From positions 1 through 64,000 of the forward strand of contig JANQMH010000053.1 in assembly GCA_028280195.1 (NCBI GenBank): a stretch of DNA of 64,000 nt, written 5' to 3'. This DNA comes from Exilibacterium sp. (GTDB lineage: Bacteria > Pseudomonadota > Gammaproteobacteria > Pseudomonadales > Cellvibrionaceae). Shown piece after piece: positions 1 through 10,239 of this stretch (position 1 is its first letter; every line of letters starts with the position of its first letter). The translations under genes were made by a program, and so were the position numbers. The notes under the pieces are model-generated. The model saw nothing but the letters and a program-made list of their open reading frames with translations. It was not told where the DNA came from and made no database searches.

Positions 1-2728
1 TGTCGACGGCAAAGTCGTCGGCGGCAAACGACAGGGCATGGACATTGCGCTGTATCCGATGGATCGGATTGAGCTGCCAGCCGCTGCCTTCCTGGTAGCG
101 GTGCACGGTCAGCGCATAGAGATTGCTGGCTTCCTGCGAATCATCGAACACCACCGCCAGGGCATTGCCGGCGCTATCGGTTTTGATCGCCGCGGGTACC
201 CAGGCCGCGGCAAAGGGCTGCGGTGTGCTCCAGCCGGCCGCCGGGGTGTATTCGCGGCTGTAGTGCACATAACCGTTCTGGTATTCGCTGTAAACCAGCA
301 GCAACTTGCCTGCCGCCGTCAGCGTGGCGGTAAAGAAGCGGATCGCGGTGAGATCGTCCGCCGGGGTCAGCCATTGCGCCTGGGCCGGATCGTAATAGCT
401 GAAGTAGGTCTGGTTGCCGGCGGCCCAGATCACCGCCATGGTGCCGTTATCGTTGCGGTACAGGCGGTAGTCATCGATGGGCCCGGCACTGCTGGCCAGG
501 GTGACCGGCGGCTGATACCGGCGATCGGTATCGAAGCGCTGTACCGTCAGCTTGTGGTCGACGCCACTGCTCTGATCTACGTACAGCGTGGCGCCCGAGC
601 CATCGGCAGAGTAGGCCTGTTGATATTGACCGGCGGTCAGGGTAGCGATTACCGGATCGGTCTGCACCACCCAGGTCCCCTGAAACGCACTGCTGACAAA
701 CAGGCCCAGGCGCCGGTTGTCGAGATAGAGGTATTCCCGCTCGATACGGCCGCTCTCCGGGTGGCTGACCGCCAGCAGTTGTCCGGCTTCATCGTAGTGG
801 TAGTGGGCGCTGCCGGCCTGGCCGCTATGGACGAATTTCGCCACCCGCTGCCCCAGCGCGTTATAGCCGTACTCACTGCTGGGCACACTGTTATCGCTCA
901 GCAGGCTCAGGCGGTTTTCGGCGCTGTAAGTAAAGCTCAACGCCTGGCCGGGGCGGTTATCCGCCGTGGTATTGCCGGCGGCGTCGTAGCTGAAAGTGCG
1001 CTGGCTCAGTGTACCGTCACTGTCGCGGTCAACGCGATCGAGCCGGTGGCTGTCGAGCGCATAGGTATAGGTATCGGTACGCGTCTGCAGGTCGATCGTC
1101 TGCTGCCGTTGCAGGCGATTGCCGGCGGCGTCGTAGCTGTAAGTGATGGCGCCATAGGTACCGTCGGCGCTGATCAGGCGATCGACAGCGTCATAGTCGA
1201 ACAGCTGGTGCTGAGCGGCCTGCTGATCGGCCAAGCGGTCGATATTGCTATTGAGATCGTAGCGGTAGTGCAGATCGAGAACTGTTCCCTGGCCCAGGTC
1301 TTCAATATCGGTGATGCGGTAATCCAGGTCGTGGGTGACGGTGCGGACAATGCCGTTGCCGTAGGTCAAGCCAGCCAGCGGGCCAAAGGGTTGATAGTGA
1401 ATCGCGCTGATCACCGGCTCGATGGCCGCACCGCTGTGGGCGCGGGTGGTGATGGCAGTCACCCGACCGCTGCCGTCGCGCTGATAAAAGACCTCACGCC
1501 CGCTCGGATACGTGATCTGACTGAGGTTATTGGCCAGATCGTAGCCGTAGTCGATACGGTAGCTGTTCAGCTCAATCGTATAGACCTTGCTGATCAGGTT
1601 GCCGCGATGGTCGTAGACAAAATCGATCTGTCCCCGTTTATCGGCAATGCGGGTCAGGCGGCCGATCCCGTAGTTACCGTTGGCGGTGTCATCGTAGGTA
1701 TAGGTCTTGTTGAGACTGGGATCGGCCGGGTAGCTTTCACGCAGCAGCCGATTCAAGGCATCGTACTGATACTCGGTTACGACCTGGTTGGCATCGGTGC
1801 GGATCCGTCTATTCCCGGCCGTATCGTGGCTATAGGTGGTGGTGCCGGTGTCGGGGCTGCGCTGCTCAATCAGGTTGTCGAAGGCGTCGTAAACATAGTG
1901 GGTACTTAAACCGCGTTGATCGGTGACCTTGATCAGGCGGTCCTGATCATCGTATGCGTAGCTCACCGTCGCCGTGGTCGGCTCGGTTACCGTCAGCAGC
2001 CGGTTGAGGGCATCGTAGGCCTGCCCGGTGGGCTGGGTTTTGGGGTCCAGCACCTGGGTCGGGTTGTCGTTGACATCGTAATCGATATGGGTGGTCTGCC
2101 CGGCTGCGCCAACGATATCCATCACCCGGCTGAGTTCGTCGAAGGTGCGGGTGAGGGTATAGCGCAGCATACCGCTGCCGTTTTTGATGACCTCGGCGGT
2201 GCGGTTACCGGCGGCATCCAGGGTGTATTCGAGGCGCTCGCCGAGGGCGTTTTCGATGGCGGTGAGCCGGCGCGCCGCATCGTATTCGTAATGTAAAAAG
2301 CTGCCGTCGGGCAGTGTGATACGGGTCAGCTGGCCGGTCGCATCATAGGTGTATTGGGTCAGCGCATCCCGGGCGGGGTCGCCGCCCGGGTCTTTCACGG
2401 TGGAGGACAGCAGCCAGCCGCGCATATGGTAAGTCAATACGGTTTCCACGCCGTTGGCATCGATTATCCGGCCGGGCTGGCCGCGGCCGTTGTAGTCGAG
2501 CCACTGCACCAGGTGGTTCAGGGCATTGGTGGCGCTGCTGCGGTTACCGGCCGGATCATAGGTGTAAGTGGTGAGGTCGTTTACATCGGTGCGGGGGCCG
2601 TCGGCAGTTTCCACCAGACCCAGGGTGTTGTAGGTATAAGTCCAAACCTGATCAGCTTGAAGACCGGCACTGCCAAGCAATGCACTCAAGATCCATGCTG
2701 TGAGTAGAGCATTTTTTATCGTAGACAT
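1..2728 (-). CDS. RHS/YD-repeat protein, C-terminal half (partial at left edge)
   Basis: The minus-strand frame is open from ATG at 2728 to the window edge, at least 909 codons, so the 3' end is missing. AAGGGA about seven bases upstream supports the start. Residues 1-25 form a Sec signal peptide (MSTIKNALLTAWILSALLGS...). About 20 YD repeats follow, with words such as YTYDPAGNR, YEYDAARRL and YQYDALNRL, up to an RHS-core-like REYLYLDNRRLGLFV near residue 680. The remaining ~230 residues look like beta-propeller or BNR-like repeats (AGNALAVVF, TMAVIWAAGNQTYFSYYD). RHS proteins are large surface or secreted proteins with YD-repeat shells. This one begins where the preceding 629-aa protein stops: 17 bases separate them, and its first repeat reads as the natural continuation of that protein. 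The second half is visibly more GC-rich than the first. The target and any toxic tip are not visible. Confidence 0.85.
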   Translation of the reverse strand, partial: MSTIKNALLTAWILSALLGSAGLQADQVWTYTYNTLGLVETADGPRTDVNDLTTYTYDPAGNRSSATNALNHLVQWLDYNGRGQPGRIIDANGVETVLTYHMRGWLLSSTVKDPGGDPARDALTQYTYDATGQLTRITLPDGSFLHYEYDAARRLTAIENALGERLEYTLDAAGNRTAEVIKNGSGMLRYTLTRTFDELSRVMDIVGAAGQTTHIDYDVNDNPTQVLDPKTQPTGQAYDALNRLLTVTEPTTATVSYAYDDQDRLIKVTDQRGLSTHYVYDAFDNLIEQRSPDTGTTTYSHDTAGNRRIRTDANQVVTEYQYDALNRLLRESYPADPSLNKTYTYDDTANGNYGIGRLTRIADKRGQIDFVYDHRGNLISKVYTIELNSYRIDYGYDLANNLSQITYPSGREVFYQRDGSGRVTAITTRAHSGAAIEPVISAIHYQPFGPLAGLTYGNGIVRTVTHDLDYRITDIEDLGQGTVLDLHYRYDLNSNIDRLADQQAAQHQLFDYDAVDRLISADGTYGAITYSYDAAGNRLQRQQTIDLQTRTDTYTYALDSHRLDRVDRDSDGTLSQRTFSYDAAGNTTADNRPGQALSFTYSAENRLSLLSDNSVPSSEYGYNALGQRVAKFVHSGQAGSAHYHYDEAGQLLAVSHPESGRIEREYLYLDNRRLGLFVSSAFQGTWVVQTDPVIATLTAGQYQQAYSADGSGATLYVDQSSGVDHKLTVQRFDTDRRYQPPVTLASSAGPIDDYRLYRNDNGTMAVIWAAGNQTYFSYYDPAQAQWLTPADDLTAIRFFTATLTAAGKLLLVYSEYQNGYVHYSREYTPAAGWSTPQPFAAAWVPAAIKTDSAGNALAVVFDDSQEASNLYALTVHRYQEGSGWQLNPIHRIQRNVHALSFAADDFAVD

Positions 2729-2745
2729 GGCAAATCCCTTTACGG

Positions 2746-4635
2746 CTATGGCAGTGGCGGCGCTGACAGGGTTCGGGTCAATAAGCGCCCGGCGCTGTCA
2801 TAAGTAAACACTGTGATGCTTTCCGGGGTAGTAATCTTTAACGGCAGGGCCAACTCGGCGTGCCACTCAGTGGTAATGGTACGCGCCTGCGGCGTGCCGG
2901 CTGCTTCGGTACGCGAAGTCTCCAGGCCGCGGCTATTGTGGCTATACACTGTGATCTGCCCATTGCGATTCATCTGGCTGATATTGCCAGCGCTGTCGTA
3001 CTGATAGAGGGTAGTGCTTTGAATGCAGTTAGCCGTCGGCTCACCGGTAACACTCTGCAAGCGGCGCACATTATTAAACTCCGCAAAGCGGTAGGTTGCT
3101 GCTTTGCCGAGGCTGTTTGTCACACGGCGGGTCAAACTGTCGGGATAGGCGATGGTGATGGCATCGGCACCACCGGCCAGGCCACTGTATATGACCCGAC
3201 CGTCAGTATCATACTGAAAGGATGCATAGAGTTTCCGGGTTCCGCCGATAATATCGCGGTCGAAAACCTGGGTAATGGCTGTGGGCCAGTTAGCGTCGCC
3301 ATACTCAAACTCCCTCATACTGGCCGGTCTCCTACCGATGTACGGCGATGTGATATTGATAAGCATACGATAGGTTCGCGAAGCGCCGTAGTGTATGTGA
3401 TCCCAACTCAAAGTAGATACGCGACCGGTATGGTCGGTTAACTTGGTCGGGTAGCTGCTGGCAATATGATCCAAACTGTAGATAGAGCCAGTAATACGGC
3501 CGGCGTAAGTAAAATCGATATGCCCGTTAATCGAGTGTGCGATACGGGTAATATCCACGCTATTGGCCGCATAACTGAGTTCGTGGTACAAGCCATTGGT
3601 ATTGATTAACCGCCTGAGCCTGCCCAAATCGTCAAACAGTTTTCTGGGTTTGGTTGCCCCTTGTTCGAGCATATGCCCCGCAAAACCAAACGCTGTTACT
3701 TCGGTTGCACTCAGTACGCGCAGACTGACAGCGGGATAGGCGGCGCTGAGGCCGGCGCTATCAAATGTGATTTCAGTACCCGTGCCCTGGTAGAGAGTGT
3801 GCCCGCCATTTGGCCGAGGCAGCAGGGCCTCTTCATAGCTATGGCGCCAATAACGGGTTATGTTGCCATAGGCGGGTTTCAGGCCCATCTCCATATCGAT
3901 ATCCAACACACTGTTGGCATACTGATCGTTATAATCGTTGTAAATCAACGGCGTCATGGTGGCTGCAGGGCCACCGGCTGCAGGCGTGGATGCAATCACA
4001 CCCAGATGGGTTTTTTCCGAGTTGCGTTGGTTGTTGTAGTGATAAATCAGTTCAATGGGAAAAACCTCCCCCACACCGATGATTTTTTCATTGAGATATT
4101 TTTTACCTTGAATAAAGTCGACAGGGTTGCGACTGGTAGTGCCGCAGGAATCGGCAACAGTAGGCGATACACAGCGGTTTTGCGAGGCATCCCAGGTTTG
4201 ATCTGCCCCACAATAGACATGGCACTGGCTTCGATCAGCGCTAAAGGAAAAAGGTGGTGGGCAATAGTATTTAAATTCACACTGACCGGTGATCCGATTA
4301 ACCGTCTGGCCTACCGGACAAGTTATGTTACAAAAATGTGCTTCTCCTGTCGAACGACAGCTATAACGCCTTGCCCATTTGCGGCAACGAACAACACAGG
4401 GAGTCCCCTGGGGACCATAGAAATAGCAATCTTCACAGGGAGCTATGCAGGCATCAATGGCCTGCGAACAGGTATCGTGATAAAACTCGGCTGCGGTGGC
4501 AGGTGGGCTTAACAAAAGTAACAACAAAGCCCCAATCAGCGACTTAATAGACTTGCTAGTAAGATAATTCCATGGGTAAGACGAGAACAAAAAGCGGGAT
4601 AGCTTCTCAAACACAAAAAAACTCGACTGTAGCAC
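2746..4635 (-). CDS. RHS protein N-terminal half (Cys-rich secreted domain plus DUF6531-like region)
   Basis: This 629-aa protein starts with GTG at 4635, supported by AGGGAGG about seven bases upstream. A long n-region is followed by a hydrophobic stretch near residues 34-48 (ALLLLLLSPPATAA), a likely Sec signal. A Cys-rich segment follows (residues ~55-165, with repeated CxxxC pairs). Then comes a DUF6531-type RHS entry motif (NPVDFIQGKKYLNEK, near 170) and a few RHS/YD repeats. It ends abruptly after TYDSAGRLLTRT with the tail LSAPPLP. In single-chain RHS proteins this point is followed by WTYTYNxLG, which is how the next gene begins after its own signal peptide. I infer a split RHS protein. 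Base composition is lower in GC than most of the window, which suggests transfer. Confidence 0.8.
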   Translation of the reverse strand: MLQSSFFVFEKLSRFLFSSYPWNYLTSKSIKSLIGALLLLLLSPPATAAEFYHDTCSQAIDACIAPCEDCYFYGPQGTPCVVRCRKWARRYSCRSTGEAHFCNITCPVGQTVNRITGQCEFKYYCPPPFSFSADRSQCHVYCGADQTWDASQNRCVSPTVADSCGTTSRNPVDFIQGKKYLNEKIIGVGEVFPIELIYHYNNQRNSEKTHLGVIASTPAAGGPAATMTPLIYNDYNDQYANSVLDIDMEMGLKPAYGNITRYWRHSYEEALLPRPNGGHTLYQGTGTEITFDSAGLSAAYPAVSLRVLSATEVTAFGFAGHMLEQGATKPRKLFDDLGRLRRLINTNGLYHELSYAANSVDITRIAHSINGHIDFTYAGRITGSIYSLDHIASSYPTKLTDHTGRVSTLSWDHIHYGASRTYRMLINITSPYIGRRPASMREFEYGDANWPTAITQVFDRDIIGGTRKLYASFQYDTDGRVIYSGLAGGADAITIAYPDSLTRRVTNSLGKAATYRFAEFNNVRRLQSVTGEPTANCIQSTTLYQYDSAGNISQMNRNGQITVYSHNSRGLETSRTEAAGTPQARTITTEWHAELALPLKITTPESITVFTYDSAGRLLTRTLSAPPLP

Positions 4636-4670
4636 AAATAACCCTCCCTGCTATTTAAAACAGTACGTGT

Positions 4671-4699
4671 CTAAATCTGTTCAATACCTACTTGTCAAG
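4671..4699 (-). promoter_or_regulatory. possible promoter for the RHS pair
   Basis: Reading on the minus strand, a perfect -35 hexamer TTGACA lies at 4699-4694. A weak -10 (TTTAGA or ATTTAG) sits 17-18 bases further on, about 35 bases before the GTG start at 4635. The -10 match is poor, so this is only a candidate. Confidence 0.3.
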
Positions 4700-5112
4700 A
4701 GATCGTAAAGACGGCGTAGCCCACTGAGCCATGAGAGATCCGTGAAGAAAACATACCTGTCCTCATACCTTGCGACATGAAAAAAATCCAAATGATGGAG
4801 GTGACACTATCCGGGCAAGGACGATATGTCAAACAAATTATTGGTTACTTGACGCAGATCAAGTGTAAAAATATAGGGTAGATATAGCGGGTTGTAGGCA
4901 GGCATGATCCATGCTGCCGACGAGAATTTCTAGCTCTCCTATTTAGTAGTAAATGGGTGTGTAGTAGCAATGAGTGTGGGTTTAAGTACTAAATCGGTGC
5001 CTCTATGCATCCGGGGCTGTAAATAACACTGTATAACTGCCCGGCCAAACACAGCCTCTCAAACGGCCTTCGAACCCAACCACAATCGATTCCGGGCCGC
5101 TTTCCCATCCCT
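4700..5112. other. gene-poor, AT-richer spacer
   Basis: This lies between the 3' end of the fatty-acid oxidation gene and the RHS promoter. It is AT-richer than its surroundings. I found no convincing gene; the best reading frame is a 35-codon stretch near 4777 with no recognisable motif. Its composition matches that of the first RHS gene and may mark the edge of an acquired segment. Confidence 0.5.
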
Positions 5113-7200
5113 CTAATCAGAAAACCGTCTGCCTGCTTCAGCCAGCTGTTGCAGCAATGGTGCCGGCGTCCAGTTTTTCTCCCCAAAACGATCGCGGAAC
5201 TCACAGATAGTCTCGTAGACGGTTTTCAGCCCCAGACTGTCGGCATAGTGCATCGGCCCGCCGCGATAGGCGGGAAAACCATAGCCGTTGACATAAACGA
5301 TATCGATATCACCGGCGCGCTGGGCGATGCCCTCTTCGAGTATTCTGGCGCCCTCGTTGACCAATGCAAAGATCAGGCGATTGACAATCTCCTCATCGGT
5401 AAACGCACGCCGCTCGATGCCGTATTTCTGCGCCTGTTCCTCAACCACGGTCATAACCGCCGGATCGACAATACGCGCGCGGGTCTCGGCATCGTAGCGA
5501 TAGTAGCCGCTGCCGGATTTCTGTCCCAGTCGGCCCATTTCCACCAGGGCGTCGGCAATGGCATAGGTTTTCGGGTCGCCTTTCTGTTCCTCAGTCAAGC
5601 CCTGGCGCGCCTTGTAGCCGATATCCAGCCCGGCCAGATCGCCCACCGCCAGCGGCCCCATGGCCATGCCCCAGTTCTGCAGTGCCGTGTCGATCTGCTC
5701 CGGTGTGGCCCCCTCGATCAGGCACAGCTGCGCCTCGCGACCGTAGTGGCCGAGCATGCGATTGCCGATAAAGCCGTAGCAGACACCGGACAGCACCGGC
5801 ACTTTATGAATGGCCTTGGCGAGCTGCATGACGGTGGCAATGACATCGCCGGCAGTTTTATCCGCGCGCACCACCTCCAGCAGCCGCATGACATTGGCGG
5901 GGCTGAAAAAGTGCATGCCGATGACATCCTGCGGTCGCCCGGTGGCTGCGGCGATTGCGTTGACATCCTGGTAAGAGGTATTGGTGGCGAGAATGGCGCC
6001 CGGCTTGCAAATGGTGTCGAGCTTGGCAAATACCTGCTTTTTAATATCGATATTTTCAAACACCGCTTCGATGACCAGGTCCACTTGAGCGAGATCGGCG
6101 TAGTCGGTGGTACCGCTGATCAATTGCCGGCGCCGGGCCGCTTGTTCTTCGCTCAGTTTGCCTTTTTTAACCGTGGCGGCGTAATTGCCGGTAATAATGC
6201 CGAGCCCGCGCTGCAGCGCCTCGTCGCTGATCTCCAGCAACTGTACGGGAATCCCCACATTGGCAAAGTTCATGGCGATACCGCCGCCCATGGTGCCGCC
6301 GCCGATGATACCGACGCTGGCAATTTCACGTCGCGGCGTATCTCTGGCTATGTCTTTGACTTTGGCCGCCTCGCGCTCGGCGAAAAACAGGTGGCGCATG
6401 GCCGCCGACTGCGGCGATTGCAGGCATTCCATAAACAGCTGCCGCTCGGTAGTGAGCCCGTCGTCCATCGGCTGGCTCACCGCCGCCTCGATGCAGCTGA
6501 CGATATGCTGCGGCGCCAGCTGGCCGCGGGCGCGCCTGGCCAGTTTCTCGCGGTATTGACTGAACAGTTCGGCCGGTGCGCTGGCCGGGTCGATGCCGAT
6601 ATCGCGCACGCGCCTGGCCGGTGCGCCGGCAGCGATTAATTCGCGGCTGTAGTCGAGCGCCTGCTGCAGCAGATCGCCGCCGTCAAAGACCCGGTCCAAC
6701 AGCCCCAGGTCGGCGGCGCGGGCGGCCGCCAGCGGGGCACCGCTGGTAATCATATCGAGTGCTGCCGCGACCCCGGCCAGGCGCGGTACGCGCTGAGTGC
6801 CGCCGGCGCCCGGCAGCAGCCCCAGCTTCACCTCCGGCAGCCCCACCTTGGCGGAGGCCAGGGCACAGCGGTAGTGGCAGGCCAGGGCGGTTTCGAGACC
6901 GCCGCCGAGAGCGGTGCCGTGGATGGCGGCCACCACCGGCTTGTCCGAGGCTTCGATGGCCAGCAGCATATCCGGCAGCAGCGGCGCGCGCGGCGGCTGG
7001 CCGAACTCGCTGATATCGGCGCCGGCGATAAAGGTTCTGCCCTCGCAGACAATTACCAGCGCCCGGCTGGCGTCGTCGCGGGCGGCGTTGACGGTGTTGG
7101 TTATGCCTTCGCGCAGGGCGTGGGAAAGGGCGTTAACCGGGGGATTATTGACTCGCACAATACCGATATCACCGCGCAGTTCATAACTGACAATGGACAT
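5113..7200 (-). CDS. bifunctional enoyl-CoA hydratase / 3-hydroxyacyl-CoA dehydrogenase (FadB/FadJ-like)
   Basis: This 695-aa protein catalyses two consecutive beta-oxidation steps: hydration of 2-enoyl-CoA and NAD-dependent oxidation of the 3-hydroxyacyl-CoA. Residues 1-190 form a crotonase domain with the oxyanion loop [10 protein letters not shown] and likely catalytic Glu103 and Glu123 (LPEVKLG). A Rossmann fold starts near 296 ([13 protein letters not shown]), with the dehydrogenase His in GMHFFSP. Two C-terminal HADH domains follow ([23 protein letters not shown]). ATG at 7200 has GGGAG six bases upstream. No thiolase gene adjoins it, and it is divergent from the acyl-CoA dehydrogenase pair. 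Substrate chain type cannot be read from sequence; it could act on fatty acids or on side chains of steroids or terpenoids. Confidence 0.9.
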   Translation of the reverse strand: MSIVSYELRGDIGIVRVNNPPVNALSHALREGITNTVNAARDDASRALVIVCEGRTFIAGADISEFGQPPRAPLLPDMLLAIEASDKPVVAAIHGTALGGGLETALACHYRCALASAKVGLPEVKLGLLPGAGGTQRVPRLAGVAAALDMITSGAPLAAARAADLGLLDRVFDGGDLLQQALDYSRELIAAGAPARRVRDIGIDPASAPAELFSQYREKLARRARGQLAPQHIVSCIEAAVSQPMDDGLTTERQLFMECLQSPQSAAMRHLFFAEREAAKVKDIARDTPRREIASVGIIGGGTMGGGIAMNFANVGIPVQLLEISDEALQRGLGIITGNYAATVKKGKLSEEQAARRRQLISGTTDYADLAQVDLVIEAVFENIDIKKQVFAKLDTICKPGAILATNTSYQDVNAIAAATGRPQDVIGMHFFSPANVMRLLEVVRADKTAGDVIATVMQLAKAIHKVPVLSGVCYGFIGNRMLGHYGREAQLCLIEGATPEQIDTALQNWGMAMGPLAVGDLAGLDIGYKARQGLTEEQKGDPKTYAIADALVEMGRLGQKSGSGYYRYDAETRARIVDPAVMTVVEEQAQKYGIERRAFTDEEIVNRLIFALVNEGARILEEGIAQRAGDIDIVYVNGYGFPAYRGGPMHYADSLGLKTVYETICEFRDRFGEKNWTPAPLLQQLAEAGRRFSD

Positions 7201-7434
7201 AGTTTTCTCCCAATCAATGGTATTGGCCGCACTGAGAGCGGGCTTGCCACCAGTTACTGTAGTCAGGTCGCGAGGTTGGCCCGGACCTCGGCGAGGGGCG
7301 CAATTTATAGCATCTTTGCACCATCAATTCCACTGTGCGGAATTGTATGATAGTTTTGCTCTGCTACCGCGGCCCGCAGTTGCGCCTGCAAGCCGGCGAC
7401 GGGGCGGTCAATTTAGCATATGAGGACTGAGCTG

Positions 7435-8637
<1,203 letters not shown>

Positions 8638-8667
8638 CCGTTTGCGAGTGAGTTTGGGAGAAAGGCT

Positions 8668-9795
8668 TTGGATTTTTCATACAGCGAAGAGCAGCAGATG
8701 CTGCGCGACAGTATCGCCAAATTTGTCGCCCAGGATTACGATTTCGATACCCGCAAGAAAATTATCGCCCGCGACGAGGGCTTTAGTCCTGAGAACTGGC
8801 AGCTGTTTGCCGAACTCGGCTGGCTGATGGTGCCGTTCAGCGAGGCCGACGGCGGCCTCGGCGGTTCGGCCGCCGATCTGATGGTGGTGATGGAGGAATT
8901 TGGCAAGGGCATCGTCGTCGAGCCCTATCTCGCCTGTGCCGTGCTGGCCGGCGGCCTGGTGGCCGAACTCGGCAGCGAGCGGCAAAAGCAGGACATACTC
9001 GGCCCGCTGATGGCCGGGCAGCGACAACTGGCCTTTGCCTTTGCCGAAGCCCAGAGCCGTTACAATCCCGCCGATATCACCACCCGCGCCGAAAAGCATG
9101 GCGACCACTGGCTGGTGGACGGGCACAAGGCGGTGGTATTGAACGGCGGGGCCGCCGCGCAGTTGCTGGTGGCGGTGCGCAATGCCGGCTCGCAGCGCCA
9201 GCGCAGCGGCATCAGTCTGCTGTTGATTGACAGCGATAGTGAAGGTATAACGCGCCGCAGCTATCAAACCGTTGACGGTCAGCGCGGCGCAGAAATCCGC
9301 TTTCAGCAGGTTAAAGTACCGCTGGACAATCTACTGGGCAAGGCGGGCGAGGCGCTGCCCGCGATTGAGAAGCTGATCGATCGGGCGGCGCTGGCAGTTT
9401 GTGCCGAAGCGGTCGGGGCGATGGAAGTGGCCTATAAGAAAACCGTGGAATATACCAAAACGCGCAAGCAATTCGGCGTGCCGCTGGCGGCCTTCCAGGC
9501 TTTGCAGCACCGCATGGCGGAGATGTTTATGGAGTACGAGCTGGCGCGGTCGCTGCTGCTGATGGCGGCTCTGGAGCTGGATGCCGGCGGCGGTGTGGCG
9601 CCGAAGGCGGTATCTGCAGCGAAAAACCGCATCGGCAAAGCGGCGCGCTTGATCGGTCAGGAGGCGGTGCAGTTACACGGCGGTATCGGTGTTACCGAAG
9701 AACTCGATATCGGTCACTATTTCAAGCGCCTGACCACCATCCAGTTCAGCTTTGGCAGCGGCGACTATCACCTGCGTCGCTACCAGCGCCAGTGA
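8668..9795 (+). CDS. acyl-CoA dehydrogenase, probable partner subunit
   Basis: This 375-aa ACAD starts with TTG at 8668, with GGGAG seven bases upstream. The N-terminal helical domain (DFSYSEEQQMLRDS) and the middle and C-terminal domains (KTRKQFGVPLAAFQALQHRMAEM) are present. It lacks a Glu at the helix-G position (it reads IDRAALAVCAE) and has no YEGxxxI motif near the C-terminus. It may therefore bind FAD or substrate without supplying the catalytic base. Close linkage to the upstream ACAD matches the alpha2-beta2 dehydrogenases known from steroid side-chain degradation (FadE pairs). It may have retained activity on its own. Confidence 0.85.
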   Translation: MDFSYSEEQQMLRDSIAKFVAQDYDFDTRKKIIARDEGFSPENWQLFAELGWLMVPFSEADGGLGGSAADLMVVMEEFGKGIVVEPYLACAVLAGGLVAELGSERQKQDILGPLMAGQRQLAFAFAEAQSRYNPADITTRAEKHGDHWLVDGHKAVVLNGGAAAQLLVAVRNAGSQRQRSGISLLLIDSDSEGITRRSYQTVDGQRGAEIRFQQVKVPLDNLLGKAGEALPAIEKLIDRAALAVCAEAVGAMEVAYKKTVEYTKTRKQFGVPLAAFQALQHRMAEMFMEYELARSLLLMAALELDAGGGVAPKAVSAAKNRIGKAARLIGQEAVQLHGGIGVTEELDIGHYFKRLTTIQFSFGSGDYHLRRYQRQ

Positions 9796-9853
9796 CGTTC
9801 GGCTTCCTGTAGCCGCGCATGGCTGCGCGGCCGCCGCCGGGGTGAATATTGAT

Positions 9854-9876
9854 AAAAAAGCCCGCGCTGGGCGGGC
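9854..9876 (-). terminator. rho-independent terminator (minus strand) without an annotated gene
   Basis: On the minus strand, stem GCCCGC/GCGGGC with a 5-nt loop is followed by six T. No minus-strand gene lies between this point and the katG terminator at 10177-10201. It may therefore end an unannotated transcript, or act weakly on the plus strand for the acyl-CoA dehydrogenase pair. Confidence 0.55.
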
Positions 9877-10150
9877 CAGGATCTTAGGGGAATTAAATAA
9901 GCCCGGTGAAGAGCCGGGATATTTGCACGCGTGCGAAACCGGGCTAAAGGCAATTTATCCGCCGGTATCGGCAGACAGGCAAGACCCGGCGTTTTTCCGG
10001 TAATCGTAACTGCGCTGTTTTCCGCTGCTAACACCCGGCGGCGCTTGGCAAGCCGGGCAGGTAAAAAATAGTGTAAGCACACGAGTTAATATATGAAAGC
10101 TATTTTTGCCGGCTTTCTTCTACCAGATGGCTTCTACCTATTTGCCTCCA
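9877..10150 (-). ncRNA. candidate small RNA / structured intergenic transcript
   Basis: The region upstream of the orphan minus-strand terminator holds several hairpins: CCCGG/CCGGG at 9902-9917, an 8-bp inverted repeat AGCCCGGT/ACCGGGCT at 9900-9907 and 9938-9945 enclosing the palindrome GCACGCGTGC (9925-9934), GCCG/CGGC at 9961-9972 and CCGG/CCGG near 9986-10000. I see no coding pattern. The 5' end is unknown and no good promoter is visible. Confidence 0.3.
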
Positions 10151-10176
10151 CCAACTTGCTTTCACCGTGACAGGGG

Positions 10177-10201
10177 AAAAACCCCCGGCCGAGACCGGGG
10201 G
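10177..10201 (-). terminator. katG terminator
   Basis: On the minus strand, stem CCCCCGG/CCGGGGG with a 6-nt loop is followed by five T, about 40 bases after the katG stop. It is a textbook intrinsic terminator. Confidence 0.85.
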
Positions 10202-10239
10202 CTGCCTGTCGTATTTGCGGCCTTACAGGATTGGAGTCA

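Noticed and set aside
38-1909. Plus-strand 623-codon open frame
   Set aside because: It is the antisense of the YD-repeat gene; its product has a repetitive, biased Val/Ile/Gly composition and no domain, whereas the minus strand encodes clear RHS repeats.
4777-4884. Short plus-strand frame (35 codons) starting MKKIQMMEV
   Set aside because: Too short, no family match, and the region has no coding periodicity beyond this stretch.
5149-6639. Plus-strand 496-codon open frame
   Set aside because: Antisense shadow of the hydratase/dehydrogenase gene in GC-rich DNA.
9780-10082. Minus-strand 100-codon open frame between the ACAD and katG genes
   Set aside because: Arg-rich composition without a domain; it also crosses strong hairpins and a terminator.
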